Counted from the first letter of the stretch, positions 42,308-51,332 are shown. The stretch is DNA of 64,000 nt from Chitinophaga sp. SYP-B3965 (GCF_009647655.1 NZ_WJFD01000004.1:434001-498000), one strand, 5' to 3'. Notes: a model not told the origin generated them from the sequence alone. Made by a program: numbers and translations.

Positions 42308-45300
42308 TTACAGTGTTACGTTAATGCCAAATTGAAAGGAGCGGGGCTGTGGTGGTGTGCCAATGTCCAGGCCCTGGATGTTCTGATTGCTCGTTACGTT
42401 CACTTCAGGATCAGGTCCGGAGTAATTGGTAAACGTGAGGAGATTGCTACCAGTGAAGTAGATACGTACTGCCTGTACCTTCGGTATTTTTGATAAGGTG
42501 TAGCCGAGCGTAAGTGTGCGCAGCTTCAGGAAAGAACCATCTTCCAGGAAACGGCTGTTCTGCTCTAAAGTGTAATTATTGCCAAAGGCTGTTAAGCGTG
42601 GTACATCTGTTACATCACCGGGTTTCTGCCATCTTTTAAGCTGGCTGGCAAAGAGTACGCGGTTGGCATCTCGTGTGCCACCGCCTTCTCCAAAGAAACG
42701 GTTCAGGTTGAAGATGTCATTTCCATATTGATAACTGATGAGCAGGCCCAGATCAAAACCTTTATAAGAGAGGGTGTTGCTCAATCCTCCGAAGAAGTCC
42801 GGCGCAGCATTGCCGAGTATCTGGCGGTCTGCTACATTGATGCTGCCATCTTTCACCACATCTTCAAACACGGCATTTCCTGTTTGCGGATCTACATAAA
42901 GTTGTTTATACAACCAGAAGGAGTAGAGTGAAGATCCTTCCTGGATACGTACCCAATCCCGGCTGTATTGGTTAATAGGTATAGGGAGCTTCTCTACTTT
43001 ATTTACATTCCGCGAAATGTTGAAACTGGTGGTCCAATTAAAGTCGCGTGTTTTTATATTCGTGGTATTAATGGCCAGTTCAAATCCTTTATTACTGATC
43101 TCGCCTTCATTTGCATAATAGGAAGTGAAACCTGTAATGGCTGAAACGGGTAATTGCAGCAGGTTATCTGTTGTATATTTTGAATAGACATTGAACTCAA
43201 TATTCACACGATCCCTTAAGATACCCAGGTCAACGCCGGCATTAAGTTGCCTTGTTTTTTCCCATTGGAGATCAGGGTTGGCCAGTTGCTGTGGTGCGGT
43301 TCCGGGTTTATCTCCGCTACTGTTGTCGGGATAACCGGCGCCACCTGTCCAGTTGCCCTGTGCCGCAAAATTATTAATGCCATTCTGGTTACCGGTGAGG
43401 CCTGCGCTTACCCTGAATTTCAGATCGCTGATAGCATCAAACTCTTTCAGGAAAGGTTCTTCCTTAATACGCCATCCTGCGCCGATAGCCGGGAAGTAGC
43501 CAAATTTCCTGTTCTCTCCGAAACGGGAAGAACCATCTGCGCGGATCGTGAATTCAAAAACATATTTATCTGCATAGCTATAATCGATCCTTGAAAAGAA
43601 GGAGGTGAGATTGGATTTCGTCCATGTTTGAGAAGCCGTTCTGGTGGCTGCAGCAGAAATGAGGGTGAAGGAATTACTGGGGAAACCGGAACCCTGTGCA
43701 AAAGTACTTTTGGTGATATTGCTCTGGATGGTATTGCCTATGAGGATGCCAAAATCATGTTTGTTGCCAATGTTTTTACGCCAGGAGAGCGTTTGTTCAT
43801 TGATCCAGGTGCTGTTCTGTGTGATGTTGGAAGTGGCCAGGCCATTGGTGGGCGCAGCGCCTAATTGCGTTTGATCATTCCAGTATTCTGATTCATCGTA
43901 ATTGTTATAATCCAGGCTCCAGCTGCTGCGGAATTTTAAACCGGGCAGCAGTTCCGCATCCACATAAAGATTACCGATGTAGCGAAGGCTGGTAGTGTTC
44001 ACATCGTAGTTATCGATCAGCACCTGTAAGTTGTCGAACCCTGCCCAGCGGGCGGGTGTGCCATCTGCATTTACTTCCGGGAGGTAAGTGGGGGTGTGCA
44101 AGGCGGATTGCAACATACCACCTGCGGGGCCATCGCCTGTTCTGCCCTGCTTCCTGTAGGAACGGGTGATGCCGTTGCTTACACCTACCATTACTTTGTC
44201 GCTTACTTTATGGTCTACATTTAAACGGAAGCTCCCACGGTTAAAGCTGAGTGGTTTTACGATCGCTTCCTGGTCGGTATAACTTGCGCCGATGAAATAT
44301 TTTGTGCCTTTGCCGCCGCCGCTTAAAGAGAGATCATAATTGTTGATCCGGGCAGTGCGGAATAATTTATCGAGCCGGTCGTATGTTTTTTGTTCTTCGG
44401 GTAAACCTCTGCCACCCTGGCTTACAGGGCGGAAAGGCGGGAGGGCATATTTGGTTTTATCTGCTGCGCTGGTGGCATCTGCGAGAGAATTGGCGTAGAA
44501 CTCATTTACAAGGGTGGCGTGTTGCGGGCCGGTGGTAAGGTCCCACAGCTCCGGGGCTTTTGCCCAACCGGTTGAATAATTAATGCTCACGGTTGGTTTG
44601 GAATTGAAGTTGCCGCGTTTGGTAGTAATGATCACTACGCCGTTTGCGCCACGGGCGCCATAGATAGCAGTGGCGCTGGCATCTTTCAGGATCTCTATAT
44701 TCTTTATGTCATTCGGGTTGATGTCTGCAATGGGAGAGGTGGCACGACCGCCACTGTTCACGGTTTGCAAACTGGTGTTGTTGATGAACACGCCATCTAC
44801 GATATATAAGGGATCATTACTGGCATTAATGGAAGTGGTGCCGCGTACGCGTACAAAAGCACCATCACCGGGAATACCGGTATTGGAGTTGATCTGCACA
44901 CCAGAGGCTTTACCCTGCAGTTGTTCATTGAAACCTGCTACCGGAATGTCTTTCACTTCTGCAGCATTCACGGAAGAGATGGCACTGGTGAGGTTCTTTC
45001 TTTTCTGTGTACCATATCCCACTACTACAATTTCATCGATGGTGCGGTTCCCCGGTTGCAGGGATATGTGGGCGTTGGCAGGATTCACTTTCACATCCTG
45101 GTTTTGATAACCGAGAAAGCTTACAAAAAGCACGTACTCTTTTGCTGTGCCGGAAAGCGTGTATTTGCCTTCTGCATCGGATACAATTTCTTTATTGGTA
45201 CCTTTTATAAAGATGCTTACACCCGCCAGCGGTTGTTTGCTGACGGCATCCGTTACTGTACCAGTGACCGTTTGGGCTTGCTGCGCCCATGCATTGTACG

Positions 45301-45337
45301 AGCTAAATAACAGGAGAAAAACATAGAACTGTTTCAT
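42308..45337 (-). CDS. SusC/RagA TonB-dependent outer-membrane transporter (no STN domain)
   Basis: A 1009-residue transporter with signal peptide MKQFYVFLLLFSSYNAWAQQ. A carboxypeptidase-regulatory-like domain (VTGTVTDAVSKQPLAGVSIF) precedes the plug (DEIVVVGYGTQKRKNLTSAI; DINPNDIKNIEILKDASATA) and a barrel ending FQFGINVTL. No STN domain, sigma factor or FecR is associated, so regulation differs from the other uptake loci. It heads a minus-strand run of eight closely spaced genes. Its ligand may be the donor for the redox enzymes. Confidence 0.93.
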   Translation of the reverse strand: MKQFYVFLLLFSSYNAWAQQAQTVTGTVTDAVSKQPLAGVSIFIKGTNKEIVSDAEGKYTLSGTAKEYVLFVSFLGYQNQDVKVNPANAHISLQPGNRTIDEIVVVGYGTQKRKNLTSAISSVNAAEVKDIPVAGFNEQLQGKASGVQINSNTGIPGDGAFVRVRGTTSINASNDPLYIVDGVFINNTSLQTVNSGGRATSPIADINPNDIKNIEILKDASATAIYGARGANGVVIITTKRGNFNSKPTVSINYSTGWAKAPELWDLTTGPQHATLVNEFYANSLADATSAADKTKYALPPFRPVSQGGRGLPEEQKTYDRLDKLFRTARINNYDLSLSGGGKGTKYFIGASYTDQEAIVKPLSFNRGSFRLNVDHKVSDKVMVGVSNGITRSYRKQGRTGDGPAGGMLQSALHTPTYLPEVNADGTPARWAGFDNLQVLIDNYDVNTTSLRYIGNLYVDAELLPGLKFRSSWSLDYNNYDESEYWNDQTQLGAAPTNGLATSNITQNSTWINEQTLSWRKNIGNKHDFGILIGNTIQSNITKSTFAQGSGFPSNSFTLISAAATRTASQTWTKSNLTSFFSRIDYSYADKYVFEFTIRADGSSRFGENRKFGYFPAIGAGWRIKEEPFLKEFDAISDLKFRVSAGLTGNQNGINNFAAQGNWTGGAGYPDNSSGDKPGTAPQQLANPDLQWEKTRQLNAGVDLGILRDRVNIEFNVYSKYTTDNLLQLPVSAITGFTSYYANEGEISNKGFELAINTTNIKTRDFNWTTSFNISRNVNKVEKLPIPINQYSRDWVRIQEGSSLYSFWLYKQLYVDPQTGNAVFEDVVKDGSINVADRQILGNAAPDFFGGLSNTLSYKGFDLGLLISYQYGNDIFNLNRFFGEGGGTRDANRVLFASQLKRWQKPGDVTDVPRLTAFGNNYTLEQNSRFLEDGSFLKLRTLTLGYTLSKIPKVQAVRIYFTGSNLLTFTNYSGPDPEVNVTSNQNIQGLDIGTPPQPRSFQFGINVTL

Positions 45338-45696
45338 AAAATAGATTACAGGTTGGAAGTAAGCAGCACGACGGGGAACACGGGGGCCTCACCAGTGGCT
45401 TGCTATGATGCGGGAATGTGAATAATGGCAGATGTTACCGCGAGATCAGCAGCAACAATAATTGTCAATGGGGGAATGTATAGAATGCATTGCCACCATT
45501 GATTGGATTAAACATGTGTGTAAAGGTTTCATCTCGATTGATTTTACGAAACGCCTTTGATAAGATAAACCGCTGGTGGTGGACAGTTACCTTACATTCA
45601 GGAGTGGTTCTTTAATACGTTGGCTTATTAGTCTACTAAAACTGTAGACAAAGTAAAGGATTAATATTTGATTCTCCAAGTGTTCCTGTAAAAATT
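45338..45696. promoter_or_regulatory. Upstream region of the redox SusCD operon
   Basis: About 360 bases with no open frame. It must carry the SusC promoter. Visible elements are an 11-bp palindrome ACAATAATTGT (45455-45465) and an inverted repeat GTCTAC/GTAGAC (45631-45636, 45644-45649). Neither is linked to a known regulator; the aminotransferase gene on the right ends at 45697. Confidence 0.4.
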
Positions 45697-46734
45697 CTAT
45701 TTGAAGGTAGTGGCAATGGTGTTTAATCCCGGTAATAATGCTTCCTGGTCCCAGGACATTCCGAGGGCAACCCTGATATGTTCTGCGTTGTTTGTCATGG
45801 AGAAATCGGCCCCGGAAGGGATGTCGATGCCCTGTTCCTTTAACTGATCCGGTATGGTTGGATCTGCTTTCAGCCAGATGTGGAAGGAGGTGGGGAAGGT
45901 TTTGTAAGAAAGTCCTTTAAAGATCTGCTGTACTTTTTCCTGTAATGCCTGTGCGGCTTGTTGTTTTTCGTGGATAATCCCTTTCAGTAGTTCTCCTTTC
46001 ATCAGGTAGATACTGAAATCTGTAAACAGTTGGGAGGTGCCGCTGGAAGTGAGTTGCACGAGATTTTCAATGCCTTTCAGTAATCCTTTGGGCGCTGCGA
46101 GATAAGCGGACCTCAGCATCGGGTTGAAAGGTTTGGACATACTATGGATGTGCATGGTCCGCTCCGGGAAAATAGTGAGGAAGGAAGGAGGAGGGCTGGG
46201 ATGCAGAAAGCGGTAGGCGTCATCTTCCAGGATATATACATCTTCAAAAGTCCGTACTACTTCTGCAATGGCTTGCCGCCGTGCTAAAGACATCACGTTG
46301 GTGGTGGGATTGTGAATAGTAGGCTGCAGGTAGATGAGTTTGCTTTTGCCGGTTTTAAGGTGTTCTGCCAAAGCTTCCGGCAGCATGCCTTCTTCATCAG
46401 CTGCTATTACATGGAACTGGTAGTTCATGTTGGTAGCGCTCATTTTGAAGCCGGGAAAAGTAGTGGGTTCTATGGCAATATGTTCTGTTATACTTCTGAA
46501 ATAAGTGAGGATGCAGTAGAGTGCATTGTTGCCACTGGGCAGGGAAATAAGATCAGACTGTTCCCCTGCGGCGTGTAGCCAGTTAAATACAACGGCTTTG
46601 CCGGAAGCATCCAGCGATTGATATGATGGGTGCAGCAATCCGCTAACGGCTGAGGGCGTTATATTTTTGCAGTATTCCTGGAATACATCCATTTCCCGTG
46701 GAACGGATGGGTAGTTTACACGAAGATTAAGCAT
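45697..46734 (-). CDS. PLP-dependent aminotransferase (fold type I, class I/II)
   Basis: A 345-residue enzyme. Seen are LPSGNNALYCILTYFRSITE, HNPTTN (substrate/PLP contacts, Asn142), YILEDDAYRF with the PLP-nitrogen Asp, and the Schiff-base Lys201 in HIHSMSKPFNP. It is similar to the aminotransferase half of MocR regulators but has no N-terminal GntR helix-turn-helix, so it is a short stand-alone aminotransferase. Its gene follows the 28-residue membrane peptide gene by 21 bases. The amino acid substrate cannot be inferred. Confidence 0.88.
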   Translation of the reverse strand: MLNLRVNYPSVPREMDVFQEYCKNITPSAVSGLLHPSYQSLDASGKAVVFNWLHAAGEQSDLISLPSGNNALYCILTYFRSITEHIAIEPTTFPGFKMSATNMNYQFHVIAADEEGMLPEALAEHLKTGKSKLIYLQPTIHNPTTNVMSLARRQAIAEVVRTFEDVYILEDDAYRFLHPSPPPSFLTIFPERTMHIHSMSKPFNPMLRSAYLAAPKGLLKGIENLVQLTSSGTSQLFTDFSIYLMKGELLKGIIHEKQQAAQALQEKVQQIFKGLSYKTFPTSFHIWLKADPTIPDQLKEQGIDIPSGADFSMTNNAEHIRVALGMSWDQEALLPGLNTIATTFK

Positions 46735-46755
46735 GCCTGAAGGTAGGAAAAATGT

Positions 46756-46842
46756 TTAATCTTCCATGGAACGTACCAGGATGCCCGTCAGTGCGGCAAA
46801 AATGACGAAGAGCAGCAGGAAGGCGATGAATGCTAATATCAT
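46756..46842 (-). CDS. 28-residue single-helix membrane peptide
   Basis: An ATG at 46842 opens a 28-codon frame beginning MILAFIAFLLLFVIFAALTG and ending ILVRSMED-stop. It is one hydrophobic helix with a short charged tail. The ATG overlaps the TGA stop of the acyltransferase gene (ATGA), a typical coupled arrangement, and the next gene starts 21 bases after its stop. Position and composition suggest a real small protein, perhaps modulating the acyltransferase or membrane. No homologue can be named from sequence alone. Confidence 0.6.
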   Translation of the reverse strand: MILAFIAFLLLFVIFAALTGILVRSMED

Positions 46843-47618
46843 GATCTGTTATTTTTCCAGCGGCGGTGCGTCCACAACCAGTATTCAGGAGATCTGCGGA
46901 TATCCTGTTCCAGGAATTCCGAGAATGTTTTAGTGATGCTATGTTCCGGCGCTGTGGCAGCCTGATCTGTGATCAATGAAAAAGAGATCTCCCAATGGGA
47001 GGATTCCGCTCTTTTATTGATAACGGCATACACCACTACGGCATCCAGGCTTTTGGCGATCCGTTCTGCACCGGTGATAACGTTTGTAGGCTGATGAAGG
47101 AAATCTACGGTGAAGCGGTTCTCCTGAGAAGGGGATTGATCAGATACGAAGATATACGCGCCGGGCCTTTCCCTGTTGGCATGCATGTACCGTACTACTT
47201 TATCCATGGACAGTAATTTGATGCCAAAACGGGAGCGGAGCTTGCGCATGATCCTGTCGAACAGCTTATTGGATAAAGGTTTGAATACGGCATGTACATC
47301 AAATGAGAGATAGGAAGGGAGGATATTGGCGTATTCCCAGTTTCCGTAATGCCCTAACATGATGATCACGTTACGTTTTTGCGCATGGTAATGTTCCAGT
47401 AAAGCGACATTATTCACCTGCACCCGTTTCTTCATTTGTTTTTCGGAGAGCAGGATCATTTGCAGCCATTCCAGGAACATATGACTGAAATATCGATAGA
47501 ACCGGGTGGCAATATGATTGATTTCTTCATATGATCGCTCCGGAAAGGAGCGGGAGAGGTTTTGCATTACCACTGCGAAGCGATAACGCAATACCGTATG
47601 AAAGAGAAAATATAGCAT
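46839..47618 (-). CDS. Lipid A-type lysophospholipid acyltransferase (LpxL/HtrB-like), short N-terminus
   Basis: A 259-residue protein starting MLYFLFHTVLRYRFAVVMQN with LSRSFPERSYEEINHIATRF. The catalytic H-x4-E motif is present in MLGHYGNWEYA, followed by FKPLSNKLFDRIMRKLRSRF and VSDQSP, then YWLWTHRRWKN at the end. Usual family members in Bacteroidota have about 30-40 more N-terminal residues forming the first membrane helix. In-frame codons upstream (to 47783) run through a hairpin and look non-coding. It would transfer an acyl chain to lipid A or a related lipid in the inner membrane. Confidence 0.82.
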   Translation of the reverse strand: MLYFLFHTVLRYRFAVVMQNLSRSFPERSYEEINHIATRFYRYFSHMFLEWLQMILLSEKQMKKRVQVNNVALLEHYHAQKRNVIIMLGHYGNWEYANILPSYLSFDVHAVFKPLSNKLFDRIMRKLRSRFGIKLLSMDKVVRYMHANRERPGAYIFVSDQSPSQENRFTVDFLHQPTNVITGAERIAKSLDAVVVYAVINKRAESSHWEISFSLITDQAATAPEHSITKTFSEFLEQDIRRSPEYWLWTHRRWKNNRS

Positions 47619-47636
47619 GTGTGCAGTTATGTTAAA

Positions 47637-47706
47637 TTCGTCAATGTGCAATGGTATACTATGATAACGGCATATTGACGAAGTACCCCCAAAACCGGGG
47701 GTACTT
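47637..47706. other. Inverted repeat and strong hairpin upstream of the acyltransferase gene
   Basis: TTCGTCAAT (47637-47645) and ATTGACGAA (47674-47682) form a nine-bp inverted repeat separated by 28 bases. Next to it, AAGTACCCCC (47681-47690) and GGGGGTACTT (47697-47706) form a strong stem. A T-run follows on the plus strand only, so it would terminate rightward transcripts, although no plus-strand gene is seen there. Confidence 0.55.
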
Positions 47707-47740
47707 TTTGTTTTATTTAACATAAAAGGAGATTCCTCTA

Positions 47741-48208
47741 TCAGAAACGGAACAACGGTCTGCCAAAAGAGAGGAAGGGCCATGGTATATTCGCCGCAAT
47801 AATAAGCAGTACGATCAGCGTAAAAAGAAACCAGGTCTTGAATTTTCCTGCAGAAAGCAGCATCTTATTCGCCCGCTTTTGTCCTGCTTCGCTTATCATA
47901 ATAGCAGCAAACATAGCCAGCGGATGACGCAGCGTAAAAAACGTAATACCCGCGTTAGCGGTGATACCTTTTATGTTATGATATAAGATAGTGGTGGTGA
48001 TAGGGCTGGCAACCAGGAACAGCACAATGCCGATTAACCCCAGGATGCCCAGGAGCATGCTGGACAATTTGAATAATTTCTGGTGTGCATCCGTGAATAT
48101 CTTCTTAAACAGCCATCCGTATAAACTGGTGAATAAAGTAGCCAGTAATAATAACATTACTACCCAGCGCAGCCAGGAGTGCAGGAATAAAGTGATCTGA
48201 TAAAACAT
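47741..48208 (-). CDS. Four-helix membrane protein, CopD/cytochrome-b-like appearance
   Basis: A 155-residue protein with four predicted membrane helices (about 13-32, 48-68, 85-108 and 124-146). It opens MFYQITLFLHSWLRWVVMLL, and a second histidine lies in FTLRHPLAMFAAIM. Histidines near helix ends recall haem- or copper-related membrane proteins (CopD-like), but no decisive motif is present. It is the first gene of the minus-strand group and is divergent from the AraC gene at 48301. Confidence 0.65.
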   Translation of the reverse strand: MFYQITLFLHSWLRWVVMLLLLATLFTSLYGWLFKKIFTDAHQKLFKLSSMLLGILGLIGIVLFLVASPITTTILYHNIKGITANAGITFFTLRHPLAMFAAIMISEAGQKRANKMLLSAGKFKTWFLFTLIVLLIIAANIPWPFLSFGRPLFRF

Positions 48209-48300
48209 CTGGTCTTTTATTTTATATGCAAAACTGCGTCTAATAATTATGCTTACTTTTATACCATACGGAGCATGTTTTATACTAAACGGATTCTTTT

Positions 48301-49293
48301 ATGATCGTAAATGTTTATGATATTAAGGGGCGTGCAGGGAAATTAGGACAAGGCATATCAGAAGATATTATTCATCAACCCCTGGTTACGGAAAAAAGGC
48401 ATAAACACAGCTTTGCTTTTGGAGATGCAGAAATAGTGCAATTATCATTTGCAGGTATTTATATAAAGTATGGAGATGTAGCAGTGCATGAACATATGAA
48501 CCTGCACATGGAAATGGAAGATGAACCGTCCGTGGTGGAATTACATTTCACGTTATCCGGCCAGGGTACCTTAAGGCACGACAGGAACGGGCAGCATTAT
48601 AATTTTATAGAGAACCAGTGCAACATGCATTATTTGCCTCAGTTTGCAGGCGGCGGGGAGTATCGGAAAAATATGCGGTACCGGTTCTTTGAAGTGCATT
48701 TTACAACCAGCGCTTTTCTTGCTTTGGCGGAAAATAGTTCTCCGCTGTTGATGGACCTGGCAGAGAAGATCAGCGGAAACAGTTTAATACAGATCAACAA
48801 GCAGAATATGCCGATGACACTGGCTATGCATCAGTGCATCCAGGATATTCTATATTGCCAGTTCACAGGCGGGCTCAAGATGATGTATCTGCAATCAAAA
48901 TGTGTTGAACTGCTGGCGTTGCAAACGCAGGCCTATGAAAACCTTACAGGGAAATCACCTTTTGCTTATAGTATAACGGCAGAGGATATTGAACGTATTC
49001 ATTATGCACAAACTTACCTGCTGCAACATGCCCTGGAGCCACCTTCTCTTATACAACTGGCCCGCATTGCCGGTATCAATGAATTTAAACTGAAGAAAGG
49101 CTTCCGGGAAGTTTTCAATAATACTGTGTATGGATACCTGGCAGATCATAAACTACATGAAGCGAAGGAAATGTTGTTGTCTAAACAAACGCCTATTAAA
49201 GATGTGGCAGATCAATTAGGTTACTCATCCGTACAGCACTTCAGTAAAGCCTTTAAAAAGAAGTTTGGCATATCTCCCGGTCAGGCAAAATGA
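48301..49293 (+). CDS. AraC-family transcriptional regulator
   Basis: A 330-residue regulator. The N-terminal half (1-220) is a cupin-like sensor with FTLSGQGTLRHDRNGQHYNF. The C-terminal AraC DNA-binding domain (about 225-328) has two helix-turn-helices: SLIQLARIAGINEFKLKKGF and TPIKDVADQLGYSSVQHFSK, followed by AFKKKFGISPGQAK. The GH43-like gene begins 37 bp downstream and is its probable target. Ligand unknown. Confidence 0.92.
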   Translation: MIVNVYDIKGRAGKLGQGISEDIIHQPLVTEKRHKHSFAFGDAEIVQLSFAGIYIKYGDVAVHEHMNLHMEMEDEPSVVELHFTLSGQGTLRHDRNGQHYNFIENQCNMHYLPQFAGGGEYRKNMRYRFFEVHFTTSAFLALAENSSPLLMDLAEKISGNSLIQINKQNMPMTLAMHQCIQDILYCQFTGGLKMMYLQSKCVELLALQTQAYENLTGKSPFAYSITAEDIERIHYAQTYLLQHALEPPSLIQLARIAGINEFKLKKGFREVFNNTVYGYLADHKLHEAKEMLLSKQTPIKDVADQLGYSSVQHFSKAFKKKFGISPGQAK

Positions 49294-49330
49294 TGATTAA
49301 CTGGCAGGAATTTTGAGGCGAATCTGCACT

Positions 49331-50188
49331 ATGAACCCTATCATCCAACATAAGTTTACAGCAGATCCTACTGTTGTTGCACATCATGATACGGTGTACC
49401 TGTATACCGGTCACGATGAAGCGCCAGCCGATTCATCCGTGTATGTGATGAAAGATTGGTTGTGCTTTTCTTCTACAGATCTGCTGAACTGGAAAGAGCA
49501 TCCCAGTCCGCTCAAAGCCACTGACTTTGCCTGGGCTAAAGGAGACGCTTATGCTTCCAAAGTGATCCAACATGGTCAAAAGTTTTACTGGTATGCAGCG
49601 GTAACGCATGCCGATATTGATGGCAAAGCAATTGGCGTGGCACAGTCAGAAAATCCAACCGGGCCGTTTACAGATGCCAGAGGTTCTGCACTGATCTCAC
49701 CACTGGATACAAACGGCAGTAATTTTGATCCCACTGTGCTGCTGGATGACGACGACAGAGTTTATATCTTCTGGGGTAAAGAACAATGTTATTATGCAGA
49801 ACTGAAAGAGAATATGATAGAATTGCAAAGCCCTATCAGAACTATTCAGTTGCCGGAGTTCCAGGAAGGTGCGCATATCCATAAAAGGAACGGCTGGTAT
49901 TATTTGTCTTATGGTTACGGTTTCCCGGAGAAAGTGGCTTATATGATGAGCCGCAATATTCACGGCCCCTGGGAGTTTAAAGGCATCCTCAATGAAATAG
50001 CCGGTAACTGTGAAACCAACAGGCCCGCCATCCTCGATTTTCAAGGTAAGACCTATTTCTTCTATCATAATGGCGGGCTTGAAAAAGGCGGCAGTCACCA
50101 CCGGTCTGTTTGTATCGACGCATTGTATTATAATGAGGATGATACGATGCAACGGGTGGTGATGACTTCGGAAGGCATCTCCGGATAA
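49331..50188 (+). CDS. Intracellular GH43-like glycoside hydrolase
   Basis: A 285-residue five-bladed beta-propeller of the GH43 type. The general-base Asp lies in KFTADPTVVAHHDTVYLYTG, and the pKa-modulating Asp is probably in NFDPTVLLDDDDRVYIFWGK. The proposed acid Glu is in LPEFQEGAHIHKRNGWYYLS. There is no signal peptide, so it works in the cytoplasm on imported oligosaccharides, most often arabinosides or xylosides. It follows an AraC regulator. Its last 61 bases overlap the 3' end of the convergent OYE gene. Confidence 0.87.
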   Translation: MNPIIQHKFTADPTVVAHHDTVYLYTGHDEAPADSSVYVMKDWLCFSSTDLLNWKEHPSPLKATDFAWAKGDAYASKVIQHGQKFYWYAAVTHADIDGKAIGVAQSENPTGPFTDARGSALISPLDTNGSNFDPTVLLDDDDRVYIFWGKEQCYYAELKENMIELQSPIRTIQLPEFQEGAHIHKRNGWYYLSYGYGFPEKVAYMMSRNIHGPWEFKGILNEIAGNCETNRPAILDFQGKTYFFYHNGGLEKGGSHHRSVCIDALYYNEDDTMQRVVMTSEGISG

Positions 50189-51243
50189 TCAATATATCCT
50201 TTCTCTCCTCCTTCATAAAAGGTTTCTTTATTGGCAACTGCTAAAGGTGCATTGTGCCTGAATCGTTCCACCAGGTCTGGATTGGAAATAAAAGGCCTGC
50301 CAAAAGCAATGAGATCTGCCAGACCTTCCTGCAAAACAGTTTCTGCAGAATCGGCTGTGTAATCACCTGCCAGGATCAGCAGGTTCTGGAAGCGTTTACG
50401 CACATCCTGTATATAGGCCTTTGGTATGGATGAAGATTGACTGGAAAGGTGGATGTAAAGGATATCCATTTCCCGTAATGCATCTGTGATATGCCGGTGG
50501 GTAGCTTCTTCCTCCTCATAGGCCGGCAGATCATTCAGTATGGCAAAGGGAGAAAGCCTCACGCCGGTGCGTTCTTTACCAATAGCTGCTGCTACACCTT
50601 CCATGATCTCTAACAGAAAGCGGCTGCGGTTAGCAATATTGCCACCATATTGATCTGTTCTTTGATTGGTATGAGGGTGAAGGAATTGTTCCGGCAAAAA
50701 GCCATGTGCGCCATGTATTTCCACACCATCAAAACCTACTTCGATTGCAGTGATAGCAGCCTGTATGTGTGCATTTATCATAGCCTGTGCGCCTGCAGTG
50801 CTCAGCACTTCTGGTTGTGTAGCCGGTAAATGAATACCTCCCGGAGTACGGATAATTTCTGCTGCTGTTACAGCAGAGGGCGCTACCAGCGGAAGACCTC
50901 CTTCCTGGTTCAGCGGATGTCCTATACGGCCTGTATGCACCAGTTGGATAAAGATCTTTCCGTTCCTGGCATGTACTTCTTCCACTACTTTTTTCCATGC
51001 CGCCTGCTGCGTGGTATTATAAATGCCCGGCGCATGCAGATAACCAACACCATTTGCCGCAACAGCTGTGTTCTCTGCGATGATCAAACCTGCGCCGGCT
51101 CTTTGCCTATAATATACTGATACGGAATTACCCGGAATGCCATGCTCTGACCGCCGCCTGCTCATTGGTGCCATTACCACACGATTGCGTAAAGTAATGG
51201 AAGGTGTGATGAGGGATGACAGCAGCTTTTCTTTTAAACTCAT
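50128..51243 (-). CDS. Old Yellow Enzyme-family alkene reductase (NADH:flavin oxidoreductase)
   Basis: A 371-residue FMN enzyme starting at 51243 (MSLKEKLLSSLITPSITLRN). Features are NRVVMAPMSRRRSE, IFIQLVHTGRIGHPLNQ, the substrate-binding HGAHGFLPEQFLHPHTNQRT with DQYGGN (a His/His pair rather than His/Asn), and the C-terminal LIAFGRPFISNPDL with YIDYP. It reduces activated C=C bonds of electrophilic compounds. Family members usually stop soon after YIDYP; here about a dozen further residues (EMPSEVITTRCIVSSSL) run into the end of the GH43 gene on the opposite strand. Confidence 0.92.
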   Translation of the reverse strand: MSLKEKLLSSLITPSITLRNRVVMAPMSRRRSEHGIPGNSVSVYYRQRAGAGLIIAENTAVAANGVGYLHAPGIYNTTQQAAWKKVVEEVHARNGKIFIQLVHTGRIGHPLNQEGGLPLVAPSAVTAAEIIRTPGGIHLPATQPEVLSTAGAQAMINAHIQAAITAIEVGFDGVEIHGAHGFLPEQFLHPHTNQRTDQYGGNIANRSRFLLEIMEGVAAAIGKERTGVRLSPFAILNDLPAYEEEEATHRHITDALREMDILYIHLSSQSSSIPKAYIQDVRKRFQNLLILAGDYTADSAETVLQEGLADLIAFGRPFISNPDLVERFRHNAPLAVANKETFYEGGEKGYIDYPEMPSEVITTRCIVSSSL

Positions 51244-51332
51244 GTGACGTTTGTTTTTGATCCTCAAAATTACGCCGTGCTGCTACGGCGGAACAGTGAT
51301 AAAGAGGGGTTTGTTTTGTAATTTTACAGGTT

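Noticed and set aside
47619..47783. Upstream extension of the acyltransferase
   Set aside because: The extra codons cross a strong hairpin and overlap the end of the preceding gene. They are not hydrophobic, unlike the normal N-terminus of this family.
49697..50152. 151-codon minus-strand frame opposite the GH43-like gene
   Set aside because: It is a shadow of a well-supported gene, with no recognisable motif.
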